Made by a program: the position numbers and the translations under genes
The notes under the pieces: generated by a model
Databases searched by the model: none
What the model was told of the DNA's origin: nothing
What the model saw: only the letters and a program-made list of their open reading frames with translations
Part shown: piece after piece, positions 48,250 to 60,610 of the stretch
Position numbering within the stretch: the first letter of the stretch is position 1
Layout: the number at the start of each line of letters is the position of its first letter
Source: Isoetes taiwanensis
Taxonomy: Eukaryota > Streptophyta > Lycopodiopsida > Isoetales > Isoetaceae
Direction: 5' to 3'
Length of the DNA: 64,000 nucleotides
NCBI GenBank assembly: GCA_021234155.1
Contig: JAJEKV010000053.1
Coordinates: 1,501,307 to 1,565,306, forward strand

Positions 48250-48513
48250 TCAGAGAAGATGAAGGAAAGGGAACCTTTGATGAGCTGGTCGGATTGATTG
48301 AAGCTGTGGCATATTTGTGGCTGCCAAATCATGGCTGGTGTTGGTGACCTCCCCGTATTCAGGCTCCTTAGATTCGGCTAAAGACTTATGTACTGCGGCT
48401 AAAGATTGATGCAGCTCTCCTGATTGATTGGTGGTGGGAACGCAGATAGGGCTGAGTTGTTTGCAAGAGTTTTTCCTTGCTAGGAAACGTGGTGATACAA
48501 AAGCACTAAGCAA
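48250..48513 (-). other. Short unrecognised ORF upstream of the 216-codon ORF
   Basis: The 87 codons lie on the same strand about 105 bp upstream and include QSGELHQSLAAVHKSLAESK. It could be an upstream exon of the same unknown gene. Support is weak. Confidence 0.25.
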
Positions 48514-49207
48514 ATTAGAAAAGTCTAAATCTATGACCTCACTAGAGAAGATCAGGCTTGCCTTGGCATGGAACCTAGGAAGGGCTATGTTAGATGCATG
48601 ATATCCAAGGCTATATGGATGTCCCTGTGGTGAAATTGTATTTGTACATTACTGACAATGAAGAAATACGTGTTGTATGATCGGGTCTTATTTTTTTGTC
48701 AGTTTTCTTGGTTCTGGAGCAAGTGGTGATTTAGGTTAAACAAAACAAACAAATTGGGGTCGCTAAGGAGACTATTAAAAGAATGAGAATTCAAGTATCT
48801 AAGACTCTAAAAGTTTTGTATTGTGATGGGCTTGATAATATGATAACATAAGGCAAATTGTGCATCTTAAAAGGAAGTATGATATGGTATCTCATAGAGG
48901 AGCAGGAAGGACAACTGCATGATTGAGATTGATCCAGAGGATGTGGAGATGCCTCTTTGTTGGTAGTAATTTGCGTTGGATCGCCTACACTTCCTTGGGC
49001 TGTCTGGAACTGCACTGGGGATAGTTAAAATTGTGGTATTGTTTGTCTCTCTTTTATTGTAAATGACATTAATATAAGATATAATACGCAAGTGTAGCCC
49101 TAGTGGAGCAAGAAAAAGCAAATTGAAAATTGTCACATTCATCAATAGAACAAAAGAAATTACATAGATCATCAATTTACTATTTAAGTATCAACTAGTA
49201 AACGTGT
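48514..49207. other. No recognised gene
   Basis: Short ORFs only, with no signatures. Confidence 0.4.
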
Positions 49208-49224
49208 GCCCGGCGTTGCCGGGC
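49208..49224. other. GCCCGGCGTTGCCGGGC hairpin
   Basis: A 7-bp GC stem with a GTT loop, preceded by AACTAGTAAACGTGT. A decayed relative (AAGGCGTTGCCGGTAACGTCC) follows near 49453, and another is at 32691. The shared ACTAG..hairpin layout suggests termini of a dispersed element family. Confidence 0.75.
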
Positions 49225-52200
49225 TAATGTCCTTACGTGTATTTTTACCTGGTCTTTAATTTTAACGTCCATATGTGAAACTTCCGACATCGCCGCATGT
49301 TGATATTGCTAAGAATGGACAGTATTACCTTTGTAGTCATTTTTTATTACTGAAATTACGTAATAGCAGTACCATCAATGTAATAACTTTCCGTTTATGG
49401 ATATCAGTAGAGAAAACAATGCTTTATAATGATAAAATTGGCAAACTATCCAAGGCGTTGCCGGTAACGTCCTGGCATGTGTTTTTATTCAACCGTTAAC
49501 GTCCATATGCGCAACTTCAACAACAGATATTGACAAAAATAGATTTTATTTGATTTTGTCATTATTTTTGTTATTGAAATTGTCTAATTACATTGTCGTC
49601 AATGTATTAACAGATTTTGGTCCCGTGGTATGTCTTTGGTCGCCATATCGCCAAATGCCTAAAGGGTGTCAAGAGTTATCACGTCTCCAGTGTTTTGTCA
49701 TATACGCTCTTGGGTCATGGTATGATTGGGAATGACAATGCCATGCTCATGTGCATGGGGTAGCAAGCATGAGAATTGAGGAGCTCACCATGTCGTGCTA
49801 AAGTGTGCCCCTCATTCTCGCCCGAAAGTTGGAGTTTGTGTGTTTTTACTTGCCTTATTCTTCTGGAAAAACATGTGAAATATCGGATGTTGTTAAAACG
49901 ACAAAATTTGGTGTTGGATGCTATTTGCCTTGCTATATATTGTGGAAATTGTCTACCAACAGTATCTCAATGTATTGAATTCTAACAATTAAAAGACACG
50001 TTCGATGAGAGCCCGAATATGGGAGGCAAAGAAACCTTTCTTTTAAGTAGGAAATATGATCCTCAAATGTTATTCTCAAAATGCCATACAAAGGTTGGTT
50101 CATGTGCTTTAGTTGTCGTGCATTAGTTGGAGCGAGTGACTATAGTTTCACCCTAGTACATGTGTTTGTAGATAGATAGAGTGAGAATAGTTTCATCCAA
50201 TATAAACTCTAGCACATGTGTTTATATACCATCGATTTGTGACGTCTCTTCTTAAGCCATTTCTTATGGTGTTTTTGAAAATTAGCACATTGAATACAAC
50301 CTTTCAATTGCCACATTTTTTTCTTGAGGCTCGTAGTGTTATATGGCTAAGAGTACAACTCTCTTATTTGTCACTACTGTTTTTCCTATAAGGTGTGCTT
50401 TTGATTTTGTTCCTCTAATTTAACTCATATTACCAGCATGTTTGCATCTAATTTGCATTTTTGTGCATGTTGCTATATTTATTTCCTGAATTAATAAGCA
50501 TAATTTGGTAGTATTTCCTTGCTCTTTTCATTATGCAAAAGCCAATTATTACTTTGGCCATTTCTTTGTGGGTCTATTTCCACCTTCTATGACACCCATG
50601 ACCCCTTGCAGCAGCGCCACTGCTCTCGAATTCCTGTACACAGGTCTTAAGCTCTGGCAAAAAATGTAGATCAGTGCATCATCTCTGAAGTCACATTCAT
50701 GCACCATCACATCTAATAGAAGATGTTGACCTCAAATTGTAAGCTGCACACCGGTCTCTAAAATATTATTACAACCCAGATATGCATTTTGTTAGAAAGC
50801 AAATGCACTATTTAACAGTGTTAACACCTCTACATAATTATTTGTCTTGCAAAGAGAAAAAATGAGAGAAACATGGAATTTTTATTAAATGAAGGCATTG
50901 TGAGTAAACAGTTCAGACCTGGATTTCAGATATGTGGCAAATAGCAAGAATAAAAAATCAAATGGAGCGTGTTCCTTCTTTATGCTCCTCCTGAACAAAC
51001 TTGGAGCACCCTGATCATTGTCACTGTAAAATGGTAGTTGAGCTAAAATCCAGCTTATTAAACAATCTATGCTGGTTTTGCCACTTTAATCTTGCCAGTA
51101 CAGAAAAATAACCTTGCATCAGTTAGGTGACATATATTTTGGAAATGCCTTGGATAGTATAAAACATTGTTTACATTGTTTGTGAACATGTGTTGGCAAA
51201 TCTGCCTCTAGCATATGTACTCTGCAAACAAAACAGACAGTATGAATAACAAACTATGAACATGTCAAAAAGGAATCAATCAATAAAGGAAAATCTAAAT
51301 ATTTGCACACATTTAATGAAGCTAAAAATGATGAGTCTAAATGTTATCTAATGAATTATCAAGATAACAACGCTTTCAAAAATCACCTACATAACCACAT
51401 AACTGAGGTCTCAGTAATTTTTTGCTATTGTGCAGGGCAGACCAAACACTTAAGGAAAAAACAGTTGCATTAGCAGAACCTTAGTGGTATGTACCTTAGT
51501 TGTCTGATGTGTCCAGATTATGAACTCAAAGAATCGGGCAAGAAGACCTGTATGGCTTTTGGTGTGTGTTGCAAGTTTGTAATACCTATGGGAAGCTGAA
51601 GAACCACGGAGGTGAAGAAGGCCCACTGTGTATAATCTGGGAGCTTTGCTTTTGCAATAGCGAAGGCTTACCAAATCCAAAGGTATTTTGGCAACGAAAA
51701 CTTTGTTGCATGGTACCTGAGCAGAGGCGCATAGAAAAAAGGAAATGTGTTCTGCTAAAACAACCGTCTGTTTTCCAGAAAGAAGGAAGGAGTTTACCTT
51801 AAGATTCCTTTGCTTCACGACTCCTCTGCTTCAGCGAATTCAACTCCTTTGCTGATTCAAAAAAGGACAATTACATCATCATAGCTGAAGCAAGCATTTC
51901 GAAATTGCAAAATGTAAAACGGCATGCAAGGTGAAGCTAATCACAGAACCGGAAGCCTTGTCACAGCCTATAAACGCCCAGAAAAGGAAAAAAAAATGTA
52001 CCTTGCTTCAGCTCATCTGCAAACAGAAAGCACAAACCCTGTGGCAGAATATAAGGGATGGGTATACCGGTTTTCCAAATGCACTTTAAACTTCAACGAC
52101 TCCTTTGCCTCCTTTGCTTATATGTGGAAAGTTTTGCTTCAGCGATATCTGCCTCTACACAAACACATAAGTTAGAGTGATGAATCCTGTGCTCGAATGC

Positions 52201-54906
52201 CTGTTTAAGTATTGCCATCGCCGATTAACGCAAAATGCAAAGAAAGAATTGTACCTGTTTGCTTCACCAACTCAACACCAACTCAACAGCAACAATGAAC
52301 TGGAGAAAAAATACCTAACCTGCACCTGCACCGTCACCGAAATCCAAGCACACTTTGGGATCTTGTGAAAAACCTTCCCGGATGAAAAGAGTCTGTGCAA
52401 AACCAAGAAATGAAGACAACCAAGTGAGTCGCTTTGTGGACATAAGGAAAGGCTTGTACCTGGAATGGAGTGGAATAGAGTTAGCAACGATGAAGGAAAA
52501 AAGAAAAAAGGGGATGTCAAACTGAAAAAAATGAAATGGGAAGGAGTATGGAGGAAACTGAAAGCAAAAAAATTGTCAGCGGCAGACTCCTGAATCTCAG
52601 AATCCTAAACATTGAATAAAAGAAAAAACTTGAAGCCTTAACTTGAATAAAAATCGTAATATGCCTGTTTTGCAACCTTGCCATCAACAAAGGCCCTATT
52701 AGAAAAACCTCCCTTGAGCTTCAAATCACCAGCTCTGTGGCCGAAGGATTGCGGCCAGAGCTTGGCTATGGCGACGGGATATCCAATAGAGGAGGATGTA
52801 TATGGACGGAATGGCGAACAGAGGTTTCGCCCCAGGCTGTGCTGCGTGCAGAAAAATATCTGGGGCGAGCGTTACAGCGCCGTCAAGAAACGGCTCGAAC
52901 CTAGCGCAAAAGGAAAGAGCGCCGGAAAATACATGTTTTTGGCCGGAAATCCATTTTCTGGTAAATGTAACGCCGGAAAAAAATCAGCAAAGACCCCATT
53001 TTGTCTTATGGACCTCATTGAAGAAGGGGATAAACACCCCTGCGACATGATTACTAGTTTTTTACCACATTCTAACAAATCAACCATTATCTACTTAAAA
53101 TGTCACCCAGGGGAAAATTAGAGCAAACACCGCGCTTGGCAGAAAAGCTATTTTCCTTTGATTTTTTTTTTTTTTGAAAAAAAAAAAATCTACAAAAATC
53201 CATCTTGTCTAAAAGATCTAATCGTTGCACCAAGAGTAATAGGTCTGTACATTCTCAGCTTGGAGGGATTGATTTTACGTCACAATAAAATCTACTTTTC
53301 GCACTTGCAACTTGATGATTGAGTTTAAAGCACTATGCATCAGAGACTATATAAACATCCCCTCAGGACATCAGAGGGCAACCCTCCGTGCGCAGCACCT
53401 TGTTTAACATACTATACTCCTTAACTTGGCCCACGCCTCCATAATTCTTATCTCCTGTGGCTCTAAATCAAGTACTTCTTGACTTGACAATTGTTTCAAC
53501 TTGGCTCTATTTTATTTCTCTTGATTTATGTTTCTTACATTAGATGGTTTCTTGGAGAGATTGGACACTTTGCGTGTTTGCGGTTTTTTGATATGTTTCA
53601 TGTGTTCCATATGGATATATCTAAAGTGGAGTCGCAAAAGAATTGCGTATGGCAAAAAATTCACTTATTGATACAACTTGGTGAATGTTTTTTGCCATGA
53701 CGTTCACACTAGATAGGAGATTAATCTTGTTGAGATATCTTCATGGCATAATGCAAGTACACTTTTTGACAAGGGGAAAGAGCTTTATAAAATATATAGT
53801 ATAATACAATATATTTTGGAACAATGTCATTTATTTGTTGCTTTATCTTTTCATTGTTGCGCTCCTTCTAGATCCCATAGGTATAGGTCGATTGGACTCA
53901 GTGGATGATAAAAATCGTTCATTCATTCATTCATTCTCGTTTGATCTTGTTTTTATCATTGCAATTTTCAACATTACAAGCCCATTTGGACTAGTAAAAG
54001 CCAACCATTTTATTTTAAATTTATTTATTTTTTAGTAAACCAACACATGAACACCATAGACATTACTTCACTTAAATTAAACACATTGGATAGATCTAAC
54101 AGAACTGTGATTGTTTAGGCCAAATAATTTCCTGAACGAAGCATACGAGGTATGTCAGGCCGATTAGACCGATTTGGCAAATGACGATGCCTCGTGGAAA
54201 ATGTGCATTCCCGCCGTTACTCTAGATGCAACTGAGTGTTGGTGATATGACACACATGGCACACGCCGACTTCAAAGTTTTTGGGATGCTCTAGTAGTCC
54301 ATGTAAAATTTCAAGTTGTAGCCGAGTTTGTCCTCTAGTACAACACGTTTGCCTTCTCATGATCAAGTGTGGTTGTCTTGTAGTGCTAGATTTACCAAGA
54401 TTTGTATTTTTGCATGGTTTCCATGTCAAGAGCAATGGGAATGGATGTGTGGTAAGATGGCCTATGTTTTGCTTAAATGAAAAGTGAGGAAATCAGGTTC
54501 GGTTCTATCGAGGAGACGTGGTCAATTAGATATTTGGACAAATGGGTAAAATTGACCGCGACATTTGCCCGTCTCATTTTCTACATAACATTTTAGTTTG
54601 CCATTTCCAGGAAGCTGCTTTTCCCTTTTTTGCTCGAAAGAGAAGATGCATATTGAAAGTAGAAATGGCAGATTCTGCCTCCGACACACGTTATTAGGAG
54701 AAATCTCGGTGATGGTGTGGTGCCTCCAAATACGACAAGGATTTGCTTCCCTTTTTCCTATTCTGCAAATCCTAGTAGTACCTAGTTGCAGTGGAAGAAG
54801 GCATTTATTATCCTTTAAGGCTCATCATTCTTCAATTTTTAAGCTGACAGAGGATGATTTGCTCGTAGCCTAGCAATAGCCAAGAGCTTCTTGTATCACT
54901 GCAGAA
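49225..54906. other. Long region without a recognised gene
   Basis: Several ORFs of 60-150 codons occur (for example 52678-53121, reading LWPKDCGQSLAMATGYPIEE), but none has a recognised domain or convincing exon structure. At 53161-53191 a T-run is followed by an A-run and could form a hairpin. CTCCTTTGCTT-type words recur at 51790-52140. (CATT)n lies near 53918-53938. The last few hundred bases should hold the ORP promoter. Confidence 0.4.
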
Positions 54907-56370
54907 ATGGGTAGATTAGGCACTTCATCAAGAACCGTATGTGATGCGGCAGAAGATGTAGAGCAAATTGATGCGCAAAAGGTTCCTATTATATTCCCCC
55001 CCTTTGGTTTAGACGAGAAAGAAAATTACGAGAAGCAACAGAAGAACGTAGTATTTAGGGTGTTGGATCTGTTTAAGGGTGTAGCACATAGTTCCGATCT
55101 CACCAGGTTTCAACTGCCGCCACAGTTTAATATGCCTAAATCGCAGCTTCAGGCATATGGGGAAACTATTTATTCTTGTGGCCAAGATCTCTTGAGCAAG
55201 TGTGCTGAGGAAAAAGATCCGATTGCCAGGTTCGTGGCCGTGGTTAGATGGCATATTTCTACTGTTAGAGCTGTTCCTTTTGGTAAGGCGCCCTATAATC
55301 CTATTCTTGGAGAAACACATCACGTTTCTTGTGGAGATTTCAACATTTTGTTGGAGCAGGTAAGGACATTTTTATGTTATATTCTAATCTTGGTTCTTGG
55401 GTTCAATGATCATGGTGTCAGATTCTTGAATAGGTTTCTCATCATCCCCCAATATGTGCTTGCTATGGATCAAATCAGTCAAAAAAAATTGAGCTGTTGT
55501 TCTGGCATCAGGCTTCCCCCAAATTTTTTGGTAAGTATTAGTAAATTCCCTACTTTTGGAACAGTTTGACTAACCTCATAATATCTATGGTTTTATGTTT
55601 AAATAACAGGAAGTGGAGTAGAAGCAACTATTCATGGCAAAAAGGTCTTGAAACTTGCATCACATGATGAAACATATGAATTGACATGCCCTAAAATGGG
55701 AATTAGGTTCTTTCCAATTCCAGGAACAGATTGGAGTGGCAACACTACAGTTTGTTGTTCAAGATCTAGATTAATTGCAACTGTAAGTTTCAAAGGAATG
55801 GGATTTTGGGGTTTTAACAGCAGGAAAGTTTCTGGCAAAGTTACAGACTCAATTTCTGGTGAAACTCTGTATGAGCTAAGTGGCAATTGGGACAGGTAAC
55901 TTGACTTCTAGGACAGAGTTGATCTAGCTATTCCAATCACCATAATCTCATTTTTCTTTTAAGTTTTCTAGTGCTGTTATGCTGAAGGATAAAAGGAGTG
56001 GCAAGGCAAGCATGCTGTATGACGCCAAAGCAACATTGAGTAATTTGCACGCGCCAGTGATTGAGAATCTCAACGTAGGTTGCTTGAATTAGTGTTCATT
56101 TCATTGCTTATGATATGATTTTCTGATTCTAATGTTGGTGTGGAGCAGGACATATCATCTACTGAATCAATAATAGTATGGTCTAGTGTGAGTGAAGGGA
56201 TAATGAACAGAGAATGGGACAAGGCGCGCCATGCCAAGACCATGATTGAAGAAAAGCAAAGGAAAACAAAGCAAGCACCTAAGTTTTTCCTTCAAGGTGA
56301 AGGAGAAATGTGGGAATGGAAAGGTCCTCATCCTCCCCCTAGAGCTCCCCTTGTGGTCCCTCTCTCTTGA
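54907..56370 (+). CDS. Oxysterol-binding protein-related protein, ORP4-like short form
   Basis: Five exons (54907-55359, 55434-55530, 55610-55895, 55972-56074, 56149-56370) join in phase at GT-AG sites to give 386 codons. The protein has the ORP fingerprint EQVSHHPP across exons 1 and 2, with the paired histidines that contact phosphoinositide phosphate. Other landmarks: LTRFQLPPQFNMPKSQL (lid and pocket), APYNPILGETHH, FFPIPGTDWSGN, and the C-terminal NREWDKARHAKTMIEEKQR helix. There is no PH domain, ankyrin or transmembrane segment, as in plant ORP4-type proteins, so it should act as a soluble lipid (sterol/PI4P) exchanger. The N-terminal ~28 residues before IIFPPFGLDEKE are variable in this family. 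No defect is seen; this is the best intact host gene here. Confidence 0.95.
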
Positions 56371-57079
56371 ATATGAAATCTCCTTCTTGGCCTTTATCTT
56401 TCACTTGTCAATAAACCACTTTCAATTAAATACGAAATTTGCCAATAAAGCCTTGAAACAAAGACTTCTAACACTCGGCCCGCCGTAGATTATTGCCTTT
56501 AGGAGGTGCTCCCATGAAACACGCCCTGCTTTGCTTCTGGTCATTCGAAAATGGGAGGAGGTCTTTGCAATACTTGAGTCTCCTGCTTTGAATTTTGAAG
56601 TCGAGGCGAAAGTGCATGGGAACGTAGCAAATTTCAAGGAACTTTAGCCTATGTTTGAAAACCTTGCAACATGTCTTTTAACACTTGACCCGCCTGATTT
56701 TGACAATGGAATGATTTCTTCAAGCAAAATGTCAGCATCATAGACTCATATATTCACCAACCACATATTACTCGAGTGGGATAGATGCCCGAATGGGATA
56801 GGAAATCCGAGGATATATAGCTTATCTCCATGTCATTAAGGTCGTATCCAAAACGTGGACCAAACGATAATACTTTACTTCATCATTTCGTTGATCATTG
56901 TGGTTGATTTGCTACATTTTGGACCAATTGTTTATCCTCATCTACAAAATACGACGTGGACAAAATTTGGGTTGTATTTTGGGGATTATCGTTTGGGAGT
57001 TCTTGTTGTGGAAAACAAAATTTGGTTTTGTTACCTAGTTATTATCAAGGTTAGAATTGAATTGAATTAGCTTTTATTG
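56371..57079. other. ORP 3' flank; no recognised gene
   Basis: Contains the likely 3' UTR and low-complexity AT-rich DNA. Nothing else is supported. Confidence 0.4.
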
Positions 57080-59043
57080 TCCAAAGAGACCATGAGGTCT
57101 ATGGGACCCACTATAAGAAAGAGAGCACAACATGACTGTTATTGTCTAAGATTAAAAAGCCTAGGGTTTTCGAGGGAAAACTTTAGCAGTAATAGAGTCG
57201 CTGAGAAACTATTTATTTGTACATATCAATGTGTTGACGTAGGACCTATTTCATCTCGTTTGTTGAGAATCTCTGAAATATAGGATAATAGTTGCAGCAG
57301 GTGTCTCCAAGAGCAAATGTAGCGACTGCATTAGCTGTAATCAAGTCAATATATCGTGGTCGAATAGTCATAAAATCTATTCAATATAGTGTGAATGATC
57401 CCAATCCATTGGATAACTTCAAAAGGACAAGATTAACTTCATCTATTCATTGTGTGAAAATTCCTACTACGATGATGTCACATGGATATTGCTTTATCAG
57501 TTGAAAGGCTAGGGGGTATCTATGAAAGCATTAAGATGGATTCTTGTTGTGCAAGAAATCATTTTACAATATTGGGAACAGGTTAGAAAAGAAGCTAAGA
57601 TGTTCACTCATGACAATACATTCACTTTGAAACTTGAATCAAACGCTTTGAGGACCATTCCAACCTTTGAAAACTTTGTTAGACACATGATGCCCCATAA
57701 GTCCAAAATGAATGAGCATGGTATCAAATTAGTCCAAAGAATGTTGTCACAATATTATATCTAGAAGGAATGCTTGAATGAAATAAATGCAATTCTAGAA
57801 GCCACAGGAGATCCCCTTTTCTTTCAATCATCTTTCAACACGTTATGGAAAACTCACTTCTCTGATATGTATGTTTTGAAACAAATGTTGTTCTCAAAGT
57901 GCGACACTTGTATTCAACTAAAGGAACACTTGCATCAACTGCAATTTTGAGAGAAAGTATGGCAATTATGGAGCAGTTTAGCAGATTTTTCAAAACATGG
58001 ACAGGGCACTGGTGTCTATGAACATTTATGATTGATCTTTTGGAAGGATGATCCGAATTTCCATGTGAGTTCAATTTTCAAGTACTTAAGATCACTAGAG
58101 GAAGAAACTATAAAATGGAGAACATATTCTCCATCAGCCCCTATTTTTGATGCTTTGATGGACTTACCTACTTAAGGCAGCACACATGATAATATAAAGG
58201 CATTTTTTGGAACTTTCTCTACTAAGCTTAGGAGATAGAACATGACAAGTCTCCCTAAACTCATGGACTTGTATGAGAACCAGATGACCCTAATCCCATG
58301 GCCTTCTTGGTCGAAGAGGTTGCAGATTAGAAATCATTTAAATAGGGATACTTCAATTGTCTAGTTGACAAGGCAAACTAAACCACTTCAATTCAAGTTT
58401 TGGGTTAGAGATGGAATAACATTTGATAGATTGTAGATATCTGTGCAAGCATTGAGATGTGATAAAGGGTTAAGAGGGTTAAGTACTTCTTCCTATAGTT
58501 GGGCCACAACCACTTTCCCCTTTCAAAAATGTTAAGGACTCCAGCCAGCTAGTGAAGGGCATCTTGGATTACATGACACAATGGGAGGATATTCGAAAAG
58601 GAAAGTACACATCACCATTTAATAAAAAAAATCCATGGAATCACTAATCAATTATTGGAAAGAGGTGGTGTCATGTTTAGAAACAGAACATCCAATATGT
58701 AGCATAATAACAGGGGGTTTTCTTGTTTTTGTACGCTTTTCACAAAGGTTTTCCTAAGATTTCATGGCGTATTCGAATGGATGTACTAATGCGTACATCT
58801 AGAGTGCACCATTTTTTAGTCGTTGATTTAGCTCTTTTTTCCAATGGTCCAACATCCAACGGCTCACAACAAAAGCCCTCTTTTTATTTTAGGGGCTGAA
58901 CATGCACAACAATGATTCTGGACTCCATAGCCGGCTTTTGCATCAGGTTTTGCAAGTGAGCGGGCAATGCCAAGGACAAGCACAATTCTCATTTCTTCTT
59001 CGGGCCCTAAAGCCGGCGCCGAAGGTCTCTTACCTAAATCGCC

Positions 59044-59406
59044 ATGGCAGCCATGAAGACGCTCTTAGCAATCCTAACTTTGGCTCTATTGATGGATTTC
59101 GTAACAGCGGCAAAGAAACATGACAAGAATCTGGAAGAAATTACTCACAAGGTTTATTTTGATGTGGAAATCAATGGGAAGGCAGCAGGTTGCGTGGTTA
59201 TGGGGCTCTATGGTCGCAGGTCGAGACTGAAGCCATTTATTTACGTGCTGCAGGGCAGCATCTACGCCGGATTTATTTCCAGCGGTCGATTTTTAATTGC
59301 CAATAACTTGACCAAAGGAGACGTCACAGTTTTCCCTCGTGATCTTCTCCATTTCCAATATAACTTTGGCTCCCAAAAACGCCGTTTTCTTATTGTGCGA
59401 GAATAG
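59044..59406 (+). pseudogene. Chimera: ER cyclophilin N-terminus joined to germin-like C-terminus
   Basis: The ATG at 59044 begins a signal peptide ([20 protein letters not shown]), followed by [19 protein letters not shown] and VVMGLYG, the first-exon sequence of plant secretory-pathway cyclophilins (peptidyl-prolyl isomerases). At about 59212 it switches in frame to [19 protein letters not shown], then [20 protein letters not shown] and NFGSQK, the C-terminal cupin segment of germin-like proteins. The open frame ends at 59406. Germin homology seems to continue in another frame to about 59460 (KLFFGS). The cyclophilin active site and the germin metal-binding motif 1 are both absent. The upstream 59-kb sequence (58900-59043) looks like a cyclophilin 5' UTR. 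Expression is unknown. Confidence 0.75.
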
Positions 59407-59611
59407 CGAAACGAGGTTTTCCAGATTCCCGGTGAAGCTATTTTTTGGATCAAATGTGTCGGATCCTCAGATCTGCTATCACCTTCTTCCTCAACCCAAC
59501 TCGTGAGTGGAGCTCCCAAAAGTACTTGTTAGAATTGGCCGACGGTGGAGAGCTTCCCAGAAAACATACTTTGTTCATTTGCTCGAAATTATGTTGAGGC
59601 GGGTTTAAATT

Positions 59612-60610
59612 GTTGGCAACCGGCGGATTCTCAATCCCCTTACCGTTCGTCTATATTCTTACCCAAAGCTCCATCTTGCGTGCTTGATTTCAGTGCTTGT
59701 ATAGTTGCATTGCATGTAGATAAGAACCCTAAAAGTTCCTCCGGCAGATCATGCAGCAAGAGGCTTAGGTATAAAGTAGTAGTGATTTCTTATTGGGAGC
59801 TTCCAAAGGAGCACCGTGAATGCAAGCCTACGATTGTGATCGCCCGCATACCACTTTTGTGGCATATGTGTATGATTACGATGTAGAAAGTCGGTCCAGC
59901 GAATCCAAGCACAAAACAAAGAAATGTAGTGATGGTGGGATGATCTGTGAAGGAAATTTGCAGAATGGTACCAAAACAGTGCATCAACTATTACAATCAA
60001 ATGCATGAACTTGGAGCATGAACTTGGAGCAGATAGAGAAGGTGCTTTGATATTAATACATGGGCAGTTTGCAGGCAAAAATATCTGATGTATCTTCTTC
60101 TAAAGGAGACGGGCTTGACTTATGGCAACTGGCAGTTTTGAATCCCCTTACCGGTTCGTCTATATTCTTATCCAAAGCTCCATCTTGCAGGCTTGATTTC
60201 AGTGCTTGTATAGTTGCATTGCATGTAGATAAGAACCCTAAAAGTTCCTCCGACAGATCATGCAGCAAGAGTCTTAGGTATAAAGTAGTAGTGATTTTTT
60301 ATTGGGAGCTTCCAAAGGAGCATTGTGAATGCAAGCCTCTGGATTGTGACTGCCCAGACACCACTTTTGTGGCACATGTGTATGATTCTGATGTAGAAAG
60401 CTGGTCCAGGCGCAGCGGCACAAACAGCAAATGTAGTGATGGTGGGATGATCTGTGAAGGAAATTTGCAGAATGGTACCAAAACAATGCATCAACTATTA
60501 CAATCAAATGCATGAACTTGGAGCAGATAGAGAAGGTGCTTTGATATTAATACATGGGCAGTTTGCAGGCAAAAATCTCTGATGTATCTTCTTCTAAAGG
60601 AGACGGGCAG
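59612..60610 (+). repeat. Two-copy tandem repeat of about 490 bp with an ORF
   Basis: Copy 1 is about 59612-60104 and copy 2 about 60105-60610. Copy 2 keeps an open plus frame (60060-60515) reading APSCRLDFSACIVALHVDKN, RYKVVVIFYWELPKEHCECK and CSDGGMICEGNLQNGTKTMH. Copy 1 breaks that frame by a small deletion after KEHRECKP. The family is not recognised. The duplication is probably young, because most differences are single bases. Confidence 0.85.

Noticed and set aside
49225-50000. Helitron end called from the GC hairpin alone
   Set aside because: No CTRR terminus or TC start could be placed, so only the hairpin is reported.
52678-53121. 147-codon plus-strand gene
   Set aside because: No domain and no exon context; an overlapping minus frame is equally open, so it is probably chance.
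53161-53191. Rho-type or other terminator hairpin
   Set aside because: A T-run followed by an A-run in plant DNA is more likely homopolymer slippage; no gene end is adjacent.
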